Below, piece after piece: positions 34,030 to 43,042 of a stretch of 64,000 nucleotides of DNA. Where the stretch lies: NCBI RefSeq assembly GCF_014698235.1, contig NZ_JACJSP010000008.1, positions 97,262 to 161,261 on the forward strand, written 5' to 3'. The position numbers were made by a program, and so were the translations under genes. Source of the stretch: Limnothrix sp. FACHB-406 (GTDB lineage: Bacteria; Cyanobacteriota; Cyanobacteriia; CACIAM-69d). Numbering within the stretch: the first letter of the stretch is position 1; every line of letters starts with the position of its first letter. Under the pieces are notes generated by a model. That model was given only the letters and a program-made list of their open reading frames with translations. It searched no databases and was not told where the DNA came from.

Positions 34030-34647
34030 GTGATCAGTCGTGTCCGCTCCCAGCCCACCGTGGTTAGCCAAGTTGAACGCATTGCCCGCTTGATGGGTCG
34101 CACCAGCACCATCAGCTTTTGGATCCAAATTTTTCTTGGGGTGATCGGCAGTATTCTGCTGTTGCTGACCACGCCCATGCTGTTTGCGCGCACCAGCCCA
34201 ACGCCCGGTGCAGTTCCGGTGGGGCCGGGTCCGGGTTCGATCGGGGGGTTGGCGGTGGCCGTGGTGGCGATGCTGACTTTGCTGGCCAGCATCTATTACA
34301 CCTTCACCAACACGCAACATGCGCGGCGGCTCCAGGCCCCGAAAAACGCCCGACCATCCAAAGCCGATACCCTCAAGCGGCTCCGGCTGGGGGTTTTGAT
34401 TAATCTGTTTGGTTTGGGGTTGGCCCTGGTGGGGGCGGAGGCTGTGACGGGCCAGCTCACGAATAAGCTATTGATGCAAAGCAGTCCGTTTAATTTGGGT
34501 TTTGTGGATCCGAGTCGCTTCATTCAAGCGTTGGATGTGTTTGTGGTGTTGGGAAACACGCACGGGATGTTTGCTCATTTTTGCAATTTGACGGCCAATC
34601 TTTGGTTGATCGATCGCATCAGCAAGGCTGGGTCAAGCGGCGATTGA
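34030..34647 (+). CDS. DUF3611 family membrane protein
   Basis: A 205-residue protein with four hydrophobic helices and the DUF3611 pattern: RIARLMGRTSTISFWIQIFLG, TNTQHARRL, a basic loop, VLINLFGLGLALVGAEA and VFVVLGNTHGMFAHF. The family is found in cyanobacteria and plastids; no function is established. The start is a GTG at 34030; a Met at residue 22 is an alternative. It is divergent from the CCB1-like gene with about 140 bases between. Confidence 0.8.
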   Translation: MISRVRSQPTVVSQVERIARLMGRTSTISFWIQIFLGVIGSILLLLTTPMLFARTSPTPGAVPVGPGPGSIGGLAVAVVAMLTLLASIYYTFTNTQHARRLQAPKNARPSKADTLKRLRLGVLINLFGLGLALVGAEAVTGQLTNKLLMQSSPFNLGFVDPSRFIQALDVFVVLGNTHGMFAHFCNLTANLWLIDRISKAGSSGD

Positions 34648-34691
34648 GGCGATCGCCTTGAAAGGGTCTTGAAAACGTCCCCATTGGCTCT

Positions 34692-34812
34692 TTGTTGATT
34701 TCAAGTTGTTGATTTCAGATTGTTGATTTCAAAGCCAATTTTCAAAAATCCCAATTTCAAAAAATCCCAATTTTTAAAAAACAGTTACTCAAAACAACAG
34801 TTACTCAATTCC
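34692..34812. repeat. Three different micro-duplications in a row
   Basis: Three 14-bp units TTGTTGATTTCANN (34692-34733) are followed by two AAAAATCCCAATTTN units (about 34745-34775) and two ACAGTTACTCA units (about 34781-34809). Each has a different sequence and period. Confidence 0.8.
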
Positions 34813-34827
34813 AACGGAGCTATACCC

Positions 34828-35493
34828 ATGTCGATCGCCCCTTCCCCTGAGCTGTCTTCGGATTTGTCTCCTGATCTGTCGCAACTCATCCGGGCGGTGG
34901 ATGAGGCGGACTCGGTGGCCAAGATGGTTGGCGCGGTGCGATCGCTCGCGGCGGCCCAGGATCCGGCGGCGATTCCTACCCTGATGGCCGTGCTGGGATA
35001 CAACAACCCCGGAGCGGCGGTGGCAGCGGTGGAAGGGCTGGTGGCCCTGGGGGAAACGGCGGTGGAGCCAATTTTGGCCCAGGTGGATGGCTATAACTAC
35101 ACGGCGAGGGCTTGGGCCTTGCGAGCGCTGGCCCAAATTGCCGACCCTCGGGCTTTGGAACTGTTGTTGGCGGCGGCTGAAACGGATTTTGCCCCCAGTG
35201 TGCGGCGGGCGGCGGCCCAAGGGTTGGGGGCGTTGCGTTGGGCACGAATGGCGGCGGAGCAAGTGCCGATGGCACGCGATCGGGTGTTGGCGGTCTTGAC
35301 GGTAAATGCGACAGATTTGGAATGGGTGGTGCGCTATGCGGCGATCGCGGGGCTGGAGGGGCTGGCGCAATCGCAACCGACGCTGGGCGATCGCGTGTTA
35401 GGTTTGTTACGCGATCGGGCGACTGCTGATACGGATCTCGTGGTGCGGCTGCGGGCCCAATGGGCGATCGAGCAGTTGGCGGCCAAGGGCTGA
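34828..35493 (+). CDS. cpcF: HEAT-repeat phycobilin lyase subunit, CpcF-like
   Basis: A 221-residue protein made of HEAT-like helical repeats (AAVAAVEGLVALGETAVEPIL, ARAWALRALAQIADPRALELL, VRRAAAQGLGALR). It belongs to the PBS-lyase group and most resembles CpcF, which with CpcE attaches phycocyanobilin to the phycocyanin alpha subunit. The start is an ATG with GGAG upstream. Its usual partner CpcE and the cpc operon are not in this window, so it could also be another E/F-type lyase subunit. Confidence 0.65.
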   Translation: MSIAPSPELSSDLSPDLSQLIRAVDEADSVAKMVGAVRSLAAAQDPAAIPTLMAVLGYNNPGAAVAAVEGLVALGETAVEPILAQVDGYNYTARAWALRALAQIADPRALELLLAAAETDFAPSVRRAAAQGLGALRWARMAAEQVPMARDRVLAVLTVNATDLEWVVRYAAIAGLEGLAQSQPTLGDRVLGLLRDRATADTDLVVRLRAQWAIEQLAAKG

Positions 35494-35523
35494 CCCATCA
35501 TGCGATCGTTTCGTTAGCAACCC

Positions 35524-35625
35524 GTTAACCACCAACCGTTAATCACCACTCGTTAACCATCCATGAGTTAACAACCAACCGTTAACCATCGATGAGTTAA
35601 CTAGCAAATTAACTAGCGAGTTAAC
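35524..35625. repeat. GTTAAC-rich tandem array
   Basis: Six GTTAAC palindromes lie within about 100 bases (35524, 35552, 35567, 35581, 35596, 35620). The blocks 35551-35572 and 35580-35601 are the same at 21 of 22 positions, a 29-bp period. Confidence 0.85.
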
Positions 35626-35768
35626 GACCCGCAACCCACAGGCCCATTGGCCCATCCACAGGCTGCGGGTCAAAAACCACTCAATTGAACGGTCGCAACC
35701 GTAGCCTTGCCCCTTTGGCCCCCGGGATAGACTATGGGAAATCTTCAGGGGCCGCCGAGTGAGCGAAG

Positions 35769-36260
35769 ATGAATTTTCGCGATTTTCCTGCATTCCGAGA
35801 CCTGACCGCTGAACAGTTTCAGCGATTTCTCTCCTCCTGCCAGTCGGGAACCATCCCAGCCGATCGCACCATCATTCACCAGGGGAAACCCGGCAGCCAC
35901 ATCTTCTTCCTATCCAGCGGTCAGGTTCGCATCACCTTAAACACTGACTTGGGTGAACGGGAACTGAATGTGCTGTCGGCTCCCACGATTTTGGGCGAAA
36001 TTAGTTTTTTCAGTGGCGAGCTGAGTTCCGCCAATGTGACCACGGCCACGGACGTTTCCGCGATCGCCATTGGGTTCAACACATTGCGGGCCCGGCTCTA
36101 TGGCGGCGATGCGGCCTGTGCCATCGTCACCCTCCATTTGGCTTCCACCATTGCTGAGCGGGCCGCCCACATGACCCAAAAGGTTGTGGACTTTTATGGT
36201 CACCAAGCGGAGATCCAAAGCACAACCCACAATCTCTTTGGCGAATGGAGTTTTCTTTAA
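35769..36260 (+). CDS. Single cyclic-nucleotide-binding-domain protein
   Basis: A 163-residue protein consisting of one CRP-like cNMP-binding beta-barrel: DRTIIHQGKPGSHIFFLSSGQVRI, then ILGEISFFSGELSSANVTTATDV. The phosphate cassette region GEISFFSGELSSA is less typical than in CRP (no R after the E-x-x-x-x spacing), so ligand binding is uncertain. A C-terminal helix follows but no helix-turn-helix, so it is not a transcription factor. Its partner is unknown. Confidence 0.75.
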   Translation: MNFRDFPAFRDLTAEQFQRFLSSCQSGTIPADRTIIHQGKPGSHIFFLSSGQVRITLNTDLGERELNVLSAPTILGEISFFSGELSSANVTTATDVSAIAIGFNTLRARLYGGDAACAIVTLHLASTIAERAAHMTQKVVDFYGHQAEIQSTTHNLFGEWSFL

Positions 36261-36548
36261 ACCGGCAATCGCAAAACAGGCGATCGCAGTCCATATTTCA
36301 GATGACAGCCCCGAAAAGCAGTGCATTTCGACGCTGTTTCCACCAACGCCTAGTAGTAGGATTGGAGCTTTCCGGGACGCGGCTCGATCGGGAGACTGGC
36401 CTTTGGTGACGGCACAGCGGGAGCCAGCCCCTTGGGTTGGCCGTGGCTCCTGGGCTGTTGGCTGCTTGCCCTGGCCCGATCGCCCCATCACAACAGCCCC
36501 GTACCAAGCCCCATCACCCAACTCCAAATTTCTTGGGAATATCGTTTT

Positions 36549-37484
36549 ATGGATGCCATCCCAGCACAACTTAAAGGGCGCAGTTTCCTGAGTCTGGCGG
36601 ATATCGATCGCGATGAACTACAAGCGTTGCTGTCTCTGGCAGCGCAGCTCAAAGCTGGGACGATCACGCCCACTTGTAACAAAGTGCTTGGTCTGTTGTT
36701 TTCCAAAGCGTCAACCCGCACCCGCGTTAGCTTCACGGTGGCGATGTATCAACTGGGCGGCCAAGTGATTGACCTGAACCCGATGGTGACCCAAGTGAGC
36801 CGAGGGGAACCCCTGGAGGATACGGCGCGGGTGCTGGGGCGCTACTTGGATGTGATGGCCATTCGCACCTTTGACCAAGGGGACTTGGAAACCTTCCGGG
36901 ATTATTCCGGCGTGCCGGTCATTAATGCCCTCAGCGATTTGGCCCACCCTTGTCAGGCCTTGGCAGATTTGCTGACGGTGCAGGAGGCCTTTGGCACTTT
37001 GGCGGGCCTGACGGTGACCTATGTGGGTGATGGCAACAATGTGGCCCATTCCTTAATGATGGCCTGTGCCATGGCGGGGGTGAATGTGCGGATTGCCACG
37101 CCGCCGGGCTATGAACCCAATGGACAAATGGTGCAGCGGGCGATCGAGTTGGCGGGCGATCGCGCCAGTGTTGTGGTCACCACGGATCCGATCGCGGCGG
37201 CGGCCGGGGCCCAAATGCTCTACACCGATGTGTGGGCCAGCATGGGCCAAGAAGACGAGGCGGAAGCCCGCAAGAGCCTATTTGCTCCCTATCAGCTCAA
37301 TGAAGAGCTGCTGGCCAAGGCGGATCCGGAGGCGATCGTGCTCCATTGCTTGCCCGCACACCGGGGCGAGGAAATCACCGATGGGGCGATCGAGGGATCT
37401 CAATCACGGGTTTGGGATCAGGCTGAAAATCGGCTGCATGTGCAAAAAGCCCTGTTGGTCAGCATTTTGGGCCCCGATGCCTAG
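36549..37484 (+). CDS. argF: Ornithine carbamoyltransferase
   Basis: A 311-residue enzyme making citrulline from ornithine and carbamoyl phosphate in arginine synthesis. Carbamoyl-phosphate site: [10 protein letters not shown]. Other motifs: [11 protein letters not shown], the ornithine loop DVWASMGQE, and [12 protein letters not shown] with the catalytic Cys. I start at [16 protein letters not shown], where the family begins; upstream codons are open but not family-like. Monocistronic by context. Confidence 0.96.
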   Translation: MDAIPAQLKGRSFLSLADIDRDELQALLSLAAQLKAGTITPTCNKVLGLLFSKASTRTRVSFTVAMYQLGGQVIDLNPMVTQVSRGEPLEDTARVLGRYLDVMAIRTFDQGDLETFRDYSGVPVINALSDLAHPCQALADLLTVQEAFGTLAGLTVTYVGDGNNVAHSLMMACAMAGVNVRIATPPGYEPNGQMVQRAIELAGDRASVVVTTDPIAAAAGAQMLYTDVWASMGQEDEAEARKSLFAPYQLNEELLAKADPEAIVLHCLPAHRGEEITDGAIEGSQSRVWDQAENRLHVQKALLVSILGPDA

Positions 37485-38683
37485 GAAATAACATCCTGAG
37501 AATGACATCCTGAGGCCGATCGGTTGGGGTGCAGCCCCGTGGACTCATGGCGGACTAAACGCCTCAACCGATCGCCTGGGTCGATCGCCTCAACCAATCG
37601 CCTCGGTTAACTTCCTGGGTCGATCGCCTTCCTCACAGGACTCAGCCCGGAGAAAGTTAACGTTATTTTTAATACTTAAAATTCAGAAATAATCCCGGAG
37701 ATGACCAGCCCAGCCCCACTCGATCGCGCTGGAGCCGATCGCGAGGCCGCACCGCCAGCCTCGTCCTGCGCTGCCCTGGCCTCTCCCCGGAGGTTCAGGG
37801 AGCCATACGGTTGCTATTGGCTGATTTTGTGCAATCTTCAACGGTTTTTTGAAATTTTGCCATGATTCTGTCGCAGTTCTCGGTGCTTGTATCTCGATCA
37901 AGAATCTGCCTAGAATGGACTTAAAGGCTCATCGCTTGCTCTGACAAACTCGCCCGAATCAGGCAAAAATCAATCCAAACCGCTCCAAGCTACTCCCAGT
38001 TGATGCTGGTTGATGCTGACCGATTCAAATCAACTACGAAAGTGAGGAGAAATGGTTGCGGAAAATTCCAAGGAGATCAGCCCCAAAAATCAGCCACAAT
38101 AATTCATCACAGCCGATTTTGCTTTGGGGTGCATTGCAATTTTCAAAACTTTACCTTTGAGCATTTAGGTCTGGTTTTGCATGTGCCTTTCTTGGTTTTT
38201 CGGTGAATTATGGTCAAGTTGGCATCATTGCATACATCAAACTACGCAGACTTTTCTCAACGGTTCGCGGTAGGAGTCTGATCCATCCCAAGCGCTCACC
38301 AGTCAACCCATTCACGCCAAGATTCTGGTCAAATGCGAGCGATTCCTGGTTTAACCCAAGCTGCCCAGGAAGGGCTAGGGACTGGCAAATTTCTATCTCA
38401 AAAGGCGATTCAATTGATTGCTGTTTTGGGTAGGGTAAAAGTAGGGTGAATAGTTAAGCAACGTTAACCGGATTGGTTAACTCAAGATTGCCTGACTTGA
38501 GAGGGCTAGCGGTGGATTTCCTAATCGTTGGTCAAGATCGTGATCAATCCAACCAATCGCCCAAGCCGCAATCGATCATGATTCCTTTGGAATCTCGATC
38601 GGGCGACGGGTGATGGGGGTTGACCACTGGGCGATCGAGTCTTTAGACCCCAAGGCGATGGCGCAACGGAGAAGAACGGAACG
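37485..38683. other. 1.2-kb region without a recognisable gene
   Basis: No frame shows coding character. It contains local repeats: ACATCCTGAGAATG-type units right after argF (37488-37515), CGATCGCCT..CAACC units (about 37558-37632), and GTTAAC/GTTAAG words (38453-38480). The central part is AT-rich around 37640-37690 and 38100-38200. I found no promoter-terminator pair that would argue for a small RNA. Confidence 0.5.
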
Positions 38684-39226
38684 ATGCTGTCAACTAATTT
38701 GACGGGGCCCACGGCGGCTTCCGGCCGCTCCCGTGCCCGAGAGTTACCCACCATTCGGGCCATTTGCTTTCGCTCCGGTGGGTATGAGTTCGCGCTGCCA
38801 ATGGCGGTGGTGCTGAAGGTGACGCACTGTCCGCCGCTGGACAATGGTGATTGGAGTCGATCGGGCTTGGTCTACATCGACAGTCAGCTCATTCAGGTGC
38901 TGGACTTGGCTCTGCTGCTGGATTGTCCGGAACGATCGCCCAAGGGCATGGGCCAATTTCTCGTGATTGCTCGATCGGGAAACACGCTCTGTGGACTGCC
39001 CACGGATTCGCCACCGGACTCGATCGACCTGCCGCGCGATCAGGTGCTGCCGTTGCCGGCCCGCTTTGAGCGATCGCCCCTGGCTCACTTGGCCCAATGT
39101 GCCGTCGTGCTGTCTCCAGACACCACCCCACGCACCCTCTTCTTGCTCAGCCTGCCCCAGGCCCTCGACCAAGCCAACAGCGTCATGGGCACAACAGCTT
39201 CCGGCTCCCCAGGCTCAGCCAGTTGA
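38684..39226 (+). CDS. CheW-domain protein, PixI/PilI-like
   Basis: A 180-residue protein with a single CheW-like SH3 domain: IRAICFRSGGYEFALPMAVVLKV, then GLVYIDSQLIQVLDLALLL and QFLVIARSGNTLCGLPTD. CheW proteins link a chemoreceptor to a CheA kinase. It precedes a PATAN-REC regulator and a CheY-like regulator on the same strand, so it probably serves the same taxis-like pathway, as PixI does in Synechocystis. The receptor and CheA genes are not in this window. Confidence 0.78.
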   Translation: MLSTNLTGPTAASGRSRARELPTIRAICFRSGGYEFALPMAVVLKVTHCPPLDNGDWSRSGLVYIDSQLIQVLDLALLLDCPERSPKGMGQFLVIARSGNTLCGLPTDSPPDSIDLPRDQVLPLPARFERSPLAHLAQCAVVLSPDTTPRTLFLLSLPQALDQANSVMGTTASGSPGSAS

Positions 39227-39444
39227 GAAATCAGCAAACCAGACCGGCAAACGCCAGCTCAATTCATTGCTCGATCGTGGAATCAATCGTGATCGTCAAT
39301 TTTGACCATCGGAATCGTTAATTTTCGATAATTTTTATAATTTCGATTCTGATCGTCAATTTCGATCGGGTGCATGAGACCAACCATAACCGCATGACTC
39401 TTCCATAACATCGCCCCTGTGCGCTTGGCCCGCCAACCCCAACT

Positions 39445-40725
39445 TTGACCATGACTCCAGACGATGCGACCCCCAACACCCTGAATGAATCGCTCGATCG
39501 ATACCGACAGCAACAGTTCACCGGTCAAATCACCCTAGTTCCCACCAAAGGCAATCAACAGCGTTGGTCATTCTTTTTCTGTCTCGGTCGTTTGTTTTGG
39601 GTCGATGACGGCAAAAGCGATAACCGCCGCACCCTGCGCCTGTTGCAGGCCGTCTGTCCCAGCATCAAACAAAAGCGCTTTGCACTGCGGGAAGGGGATG
39701 CTTTTGCGGCCCAAAACTACAGTCTGTTGATGGTGTTGTTGCACCGCCGTGTTCTGTCCCAGGAACTGTTTTGCCAGGTGGTGAATGGGGTGATTGCCGA
39801 GGCGGTGTTTGATCTGCTTTGGCAAACCGGCGGCGCGGTGCAAGTGGGAACTGAAGTGCCCTACGACCCTCTGGACGTACTGAAGATGGCTTCGGTGACG
39901 GTGAAAAGCCATGCGGCAATTACGGAGGCGGCCCAGGCCTGGACTGCTTGGCAAGAAGCCCAACTGGGCGATTTCCATCCCGACTGGGCCTTGGCCATTC
40001 GCAGCACGGATCAGTTGCGGGAACGGTTGGCCCCGGAGGTTTATCAAAAACTGGCCTTGGCGATCGATGGCCAACGCACCGTCCGCGATCTGGCGGTGCT
40101 GATGCGGAAGGACGTGCCCACCATTACCCGATCGCTGGTTCCCTACATTCGCCGCAACATTATTGATCTGCACCCGATCGAGGATTTGCCATCCTTGGTG
40201 GTGCTTCCCACGCCGGGAGCAGAGGGCAACGGTCGATCGAGCGATCGCCGCCAAACAGTCCCCACCCCCGCCGCTGCCGCTGCCACCACCGCCACCGCCG
40301 CCACCATCGCCTGCATTGACGACAGCCCCCAGGTTTGCGCAGCCATGAGCCAAATCATTGAACAGGCAGGCTATGTTCCCCTTTGCATCCAGGATTCCAC
40401 CCAGGCGCTCACGGTGCTGCTGGAGCGCAAGCCCAAACTGATCTTTCTGGATTTGATTATGCCCGTGGCCAATGGCTACGAAATTTGTGCCCAAATTCGG
40501 CGGGTGGCCCTGTTTCGGGATATCCCGATCGCCATCTTGACCGGCAGTGACGGCATCATCGATCGCGTCAGGGCCAAAGTGGTGGGAGCCACGGATTTTG
40601 TCAGCAAACCCGTTGAAACCGAAAAAATTTTGACCCTAATTCAAAAATATCTGAGCGCCGCCACCGCTCCGGTGAATAGTCCCGCTGGGGCAACGGCTGC
40701 CAGCTTGAACCCCAAAACGGGCTAA
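39445..40725 (+). CDS. PATAN-REC response regulator, PixG/PilG-like
   Basis: A 426-residue regulator. Residues about 10-250 are a PATAN-type (DUF4388/PatA N-terminal) output region with FTGQITLVP and FFFCLGRLFWVDD. A low-complexity Ala/Thr linker (273-288) leads to a C-terminal receiver: acidic pocket D292-D293, phosphoacceptor D336 in IFLDLIMP, T366 and K388 in FVSKPVE. This PATAN-then-REC order is that of PixG and PilG, which act on type IV pilus motility. It is followed 627 bases downstream by a single-domain regulator like PixH, which supports that assignment. Confidence 0.85.
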   Translation: MTMTPDDATPNTLNESLDRYRQQQFTGQITLVPTKGNQQRWSFFFCLGRLFWVDDGKSDNRRTLRLLQAVCPSIKQKRFALREGDAFAAQNYSLLMVLLHRRVLSQELFCQVVNGVIAEAVFDLLWQTGGAVQVGTEVPYDPLDVLKMASVTVKSHAAITEAAQAWTAWQEAQLGDFHPDWALAIRSTDQLRERLAPEVYQKLALAIDGQRTVRDLAVLMRKDVPTITRSLVPYIRRNIIDLHPIEDLPSLVVLPTPGAEGNGRSSDRRQTVPTPAAAAATTATAATIACIDDSPQVCAAMSQIIEQAGYVPLCIQDSTQALTVLLERKPKLIFLDLIMPVANGYEICAQIRRVALFRDIPIAILTGSDGIIDRVRAKVVGATDFVSKPVETEKILTLIQKYLSAATAPVNSPAGATAASLNPKTG

Positions 40726-41195
40726 AAATTGCTCATTTGGAGCTAAAAAGCTCGCTTTTCAGCACTTTCGGCTGATCAATGCCTGAAATCTCTGTTTTTT
40801 GAAATTTTTTGAACCAATTTGGCACGGTCTCGCCCCCATCCCCTCTCGATTTTTGCTGTTGTTTCGCCCCCCATGTCCCATGCTGACTCCACCGCCAAGC
40901 AATTTTCGATGCCTGAAAAGGCAGAAGGTTCGCGATTCCCGCCCCATTCTGGGCCATGAAATGACTCAGGTTTCCATCGTGAATCAATCCCTTGACCCCT
41001 CGCAGTAAACGCTTAGAATGCACGATGGAGATTTGCTCTCCAATTGGGATGAGGGTCGATCATCATTGGGTCGATCGCCATTCAAGCGTTAGCAATTCAA
41101 ATTTGCTGCTTGACTGATGCTTTTCTGCTTAGTCTATCTATTCTGTTCACCGCTGTTTACTCTGTTGGATTGGTTCTGTTTTTCGACTCATCATT
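40726..41195. other. Intergenic region between the two regulators
   Basis: Contains a short stem GAGCTAAAAAGCTC followed by GCTTTT (40739-40757) that may terminate the PATAN-REC transcript. A GCCTGAAAAGGC hairpin at about 40910 recalls the start of the dispersed element. No open frame looks coding. Confidence 0.45.
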
Positions 41196-41294
41196 GACCG
41201 AAAATTGACTCAGAATTAGTCCAGCGTTAGCCCAAAGTCAGCCCCAAGTTAGCCCCAAGTTGACGACGAATTGACTCGGAGTTGACACTCAGGG
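41196..41294. repeat. 11-bp-period tandem array
   Basis: At least eight 11-bp units run from 41196 to 41283, such as GACTCAGAATT, AGCCCCAAGTT (twice, identical) and GACTCGGAGTT, with a weaker ninth to 41294. The array ends about 60 bases before the start of the CheY-like gene. The period is close to one DNA helical turn. Confidence 0.88.
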
Positions 41295-41352
41295 TTGGCT
41301 CCAAGTTAACGAAGCATCATCCTTTCAAACTCCTCCTCTCAGCCTTCTCCCT

Positions 41353-41715
41353 ATGCAAACGATTTTGGTTGTTGAAGATAGCCCGACCGATCGCGGCGTG
41401 ATGATTCGATATCTGCAAGATGCTGGTTTGACGGTGGTGGCCGTGGGCAGCGGGGAAGAAGCCCAGAAGGTTTTGGACACCCAAAAGCCCGCCTTGATTG
41501 TTCTCGATGTGATTTTGCCCGGTCAAAGTGGCTTTGAAATTTGTCGGCAACTGAAGCAAAGCGAAGCCACCAAAAGCATTCCCGTTGTGATTTGTTCCAC
41601 GAAGGGAACGGACGTAGACAAAACCTGGGGCACGATGTTGGGGGCCAATGCCTATTTACGAAAGCCAGTCGATCCAGATGAGCTGATGCAAACGGTGCGG
41701 CGCTTTGTGCCCTAG
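41353..41715 (+). CDS. Single-domain response regulator, PixH/PilH-like
   Basis: A 120-residue stand-alone receiver. It shows the acidic pair in VVEDSPTDR, the phosphoacceptor D53 in IVLDVILPG, the T/S switch in VVICSTKG, and the Lys in YLRKPVDPDEL. CheY-like proteins of the Pix/Pil type act with the PATAN-REC regulator upstream. The gene is preceded by the 11-bp array and followed 38 bases later by the methyltransferase gene. Confidence 0.88.
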   Translation: MQTILVVEDSPTDRGVMIRYLQDAGLTVVAVGSGEEAQKVLDTQKPALIVLDVILPGQSGFEICRQLKQSEATKSIPVVICSTKGTDVDKTWGTMLGANAYLRKPVDPDELMQTVRRFVP

Positions 41716-41753
41716 CGGATTGCGTTGACTTGCGAAATCGGTAATCGAGCAGG

Positions 41754-42797
41754 ATGAATTCCAGGGTGGTTGAAGGGGCGATCGATTGGGTTTCGGCTGA
41801 AAATGGCAATTTGTCGATCGAACCCACAGCGGACGGGTCTGTGACCTTTCGCTCAGAGCGGTTTGGCGAAACCTTCCACAGCCGCCAAGGGGCCTGGCAA
41901 GAGGCGCTGAGTAAGTTTGTGGAGCCCACCCATTTACCCCAACGGGCAACCAGTCAACCGGTGATTCGGATTCTGGATGTCTGCTATGGCTTGGGCTACA
42001 ACACGGCGGCCGCCCTCACCGCCCTCTGGGCCCTCAATCCGGCCTGTGCGGTGGAGTGGGTGGGCTTGGAACTGGATCCAGTGGCCACAAGGGCAGCTTT
42101 GCCTTACCTGTTGGCCACGGCGCGATCGGCTGGGGCAGCGTTGGGGTTGGCGGAACCCATCCTCGGGGCGATCGCCCAATTGCTAACCGATCTGGCAGAA
42201 CAGGGGCAAGCGGCTTGGTCGGCTCCGGCCTCTGTCACTCCAAAATTCAGCACCCCGGAATTAATCACCCCGGAATTAATCACCAGCCCATCATCAACCC
42301 CCCAATTTCGCGGGCAACTGCTGTGGGGGGATGCGCGGCAAACCTTACGGCCCGTCCTCGATCGGGGTTTTCGGGCAGATGCGGTGTTTTTGGATCCCTT
42401 CTCACCACCCCGCTGTCCGCAACTGTGGACGGTGGAATTTTTGGGAATGGTGAGCCGCTGCTTGGCTCCCGACGGCCGCTTGGCCACCTATTCATGCGCG
42501 GCGGCGGTGCGATCGGCCCTGTTGGCGGCGGGGTTGCAATTGGGGGCTACGGTTCCCTTTGGCCGGCGCTGGCCGGGAACTGTGGCGGCCTTTGTGCCCT
42601 TAGATTTACCGCCCCTTTCAGCCCAAGAACAAGAACATTTGCAAACCAAGGCCGCCGTTCCCTACCGCGATCCCCACTTGACCGACGATGCGGCAACGAT
42701 CCTCGATCGCAAAAACCAAGAACAGGCGCGATCGCCCCTTGAACCCACATCCCGCTGGAAGCGTCGCTGGTTTGGCGATTGTCGCGCCAAGCATTAA
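41754..42797 (+). CDS. MnmC-like methyltransferase domain protein (MnmD type)
   Basis: A 347-residue protein with the methyltransferase half of MnmC (DUF752): FHSRQGAWQEALSKFVEP at the start, SAM site ILDVCYGLGYNTAAAL, then GDARQTL and AVFLDPFSPPRCPQLWT, and YSCAAAVRSALLAAG. In MnmC this domain makes the last methylation to 5-methylaminomethyl-2-thiouridine at tRNA position 34. The FAD oxidase half is absent, so this is the stand-alone form. A 15-bp tandem duplication inside the gene (42251-42280) creates TPELITPELI in a loop. The last codons run into a 16-bp array. Confidence 0.8.
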   Translation: MNSRVVEGAIDWVSAENGNLSIEPTADGSVTFRSERFGETFHSRQGAWQEALSKFVEPTHLPQRATSQPVIRILDVCYGLGYNTAAALTALWALNPACAVEWVGLELDPVATRAALPYLLATARSAGAALGLAEPILGAIAQLLTDLAEQGQAAWSAPASVTPKFSTPELITPELITSPSSTPQFRGQLLWGDARQTLRPVLDRGFRADAVFLDPFSPPRCPQLWTVEFLGMVSRCLAPDGRLATYSCAAAVRSALLAAGLQLGATVPFGRRWPGTVAAFVPLDLPPLSAQEQEHLQTKAAVPYRDPHLTDDAATILDRKNQEQARSPLEPTSRWKRRWFGDCRAKH

Positions 42798-42856
42798 TCA
42801 CGCCAGGCATTCATTACGCCAAGTACTAATCACACCAAGCATTCATCGCACCAGGC
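42777..42856. repeat. 16-bp tandem array starting inside the MnmD-like gene end
   Basis: Units at 42777-42792 (last codons of the gene), 42793-42808, 42809-42824, 42825-42840 and 42841-42856 follow a consensus close to ATTCATCACGCCAGGC. A partial unit follows. The gene's stop codon lies in unit two. Confidence 0.85.
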
Positions 42857-43042
42857 ATTGCACCAAATATCCAAAATCATCTAACCCATCAGTTATTTAA
42901 CCCATCAGTTCACCGCCAGCCCGCTCAAGCCCCAGAGAGCCACTGGCACAATCGAACAACACCCGTGCGGAAATCCTGATCCGCCACAGAGTTGCATTAG
43001 TCTGGTTGAACGACGTTGCGACGATAGGTAACGATCTGGTCT

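Noticed and set aside
35769..36260. CRP/NtcA-type transcription factor
   Set aside because: The protein ends after the nucleotide-binding domain and one helix; there is no helix-turn-helix.
37683..37901. 72-codon minus-strand frame in the 1.2-kb gap
   Set aside because: No ribosome-binding site, repeat-like Gly/Pro/Trp content and no known motif.
41196..41294. CRISPR-like interpretation of the tandem arrays
   Set aside because: The units are contiguous, only 11 bp, without unique spacers, and no cas genes occur in the window.
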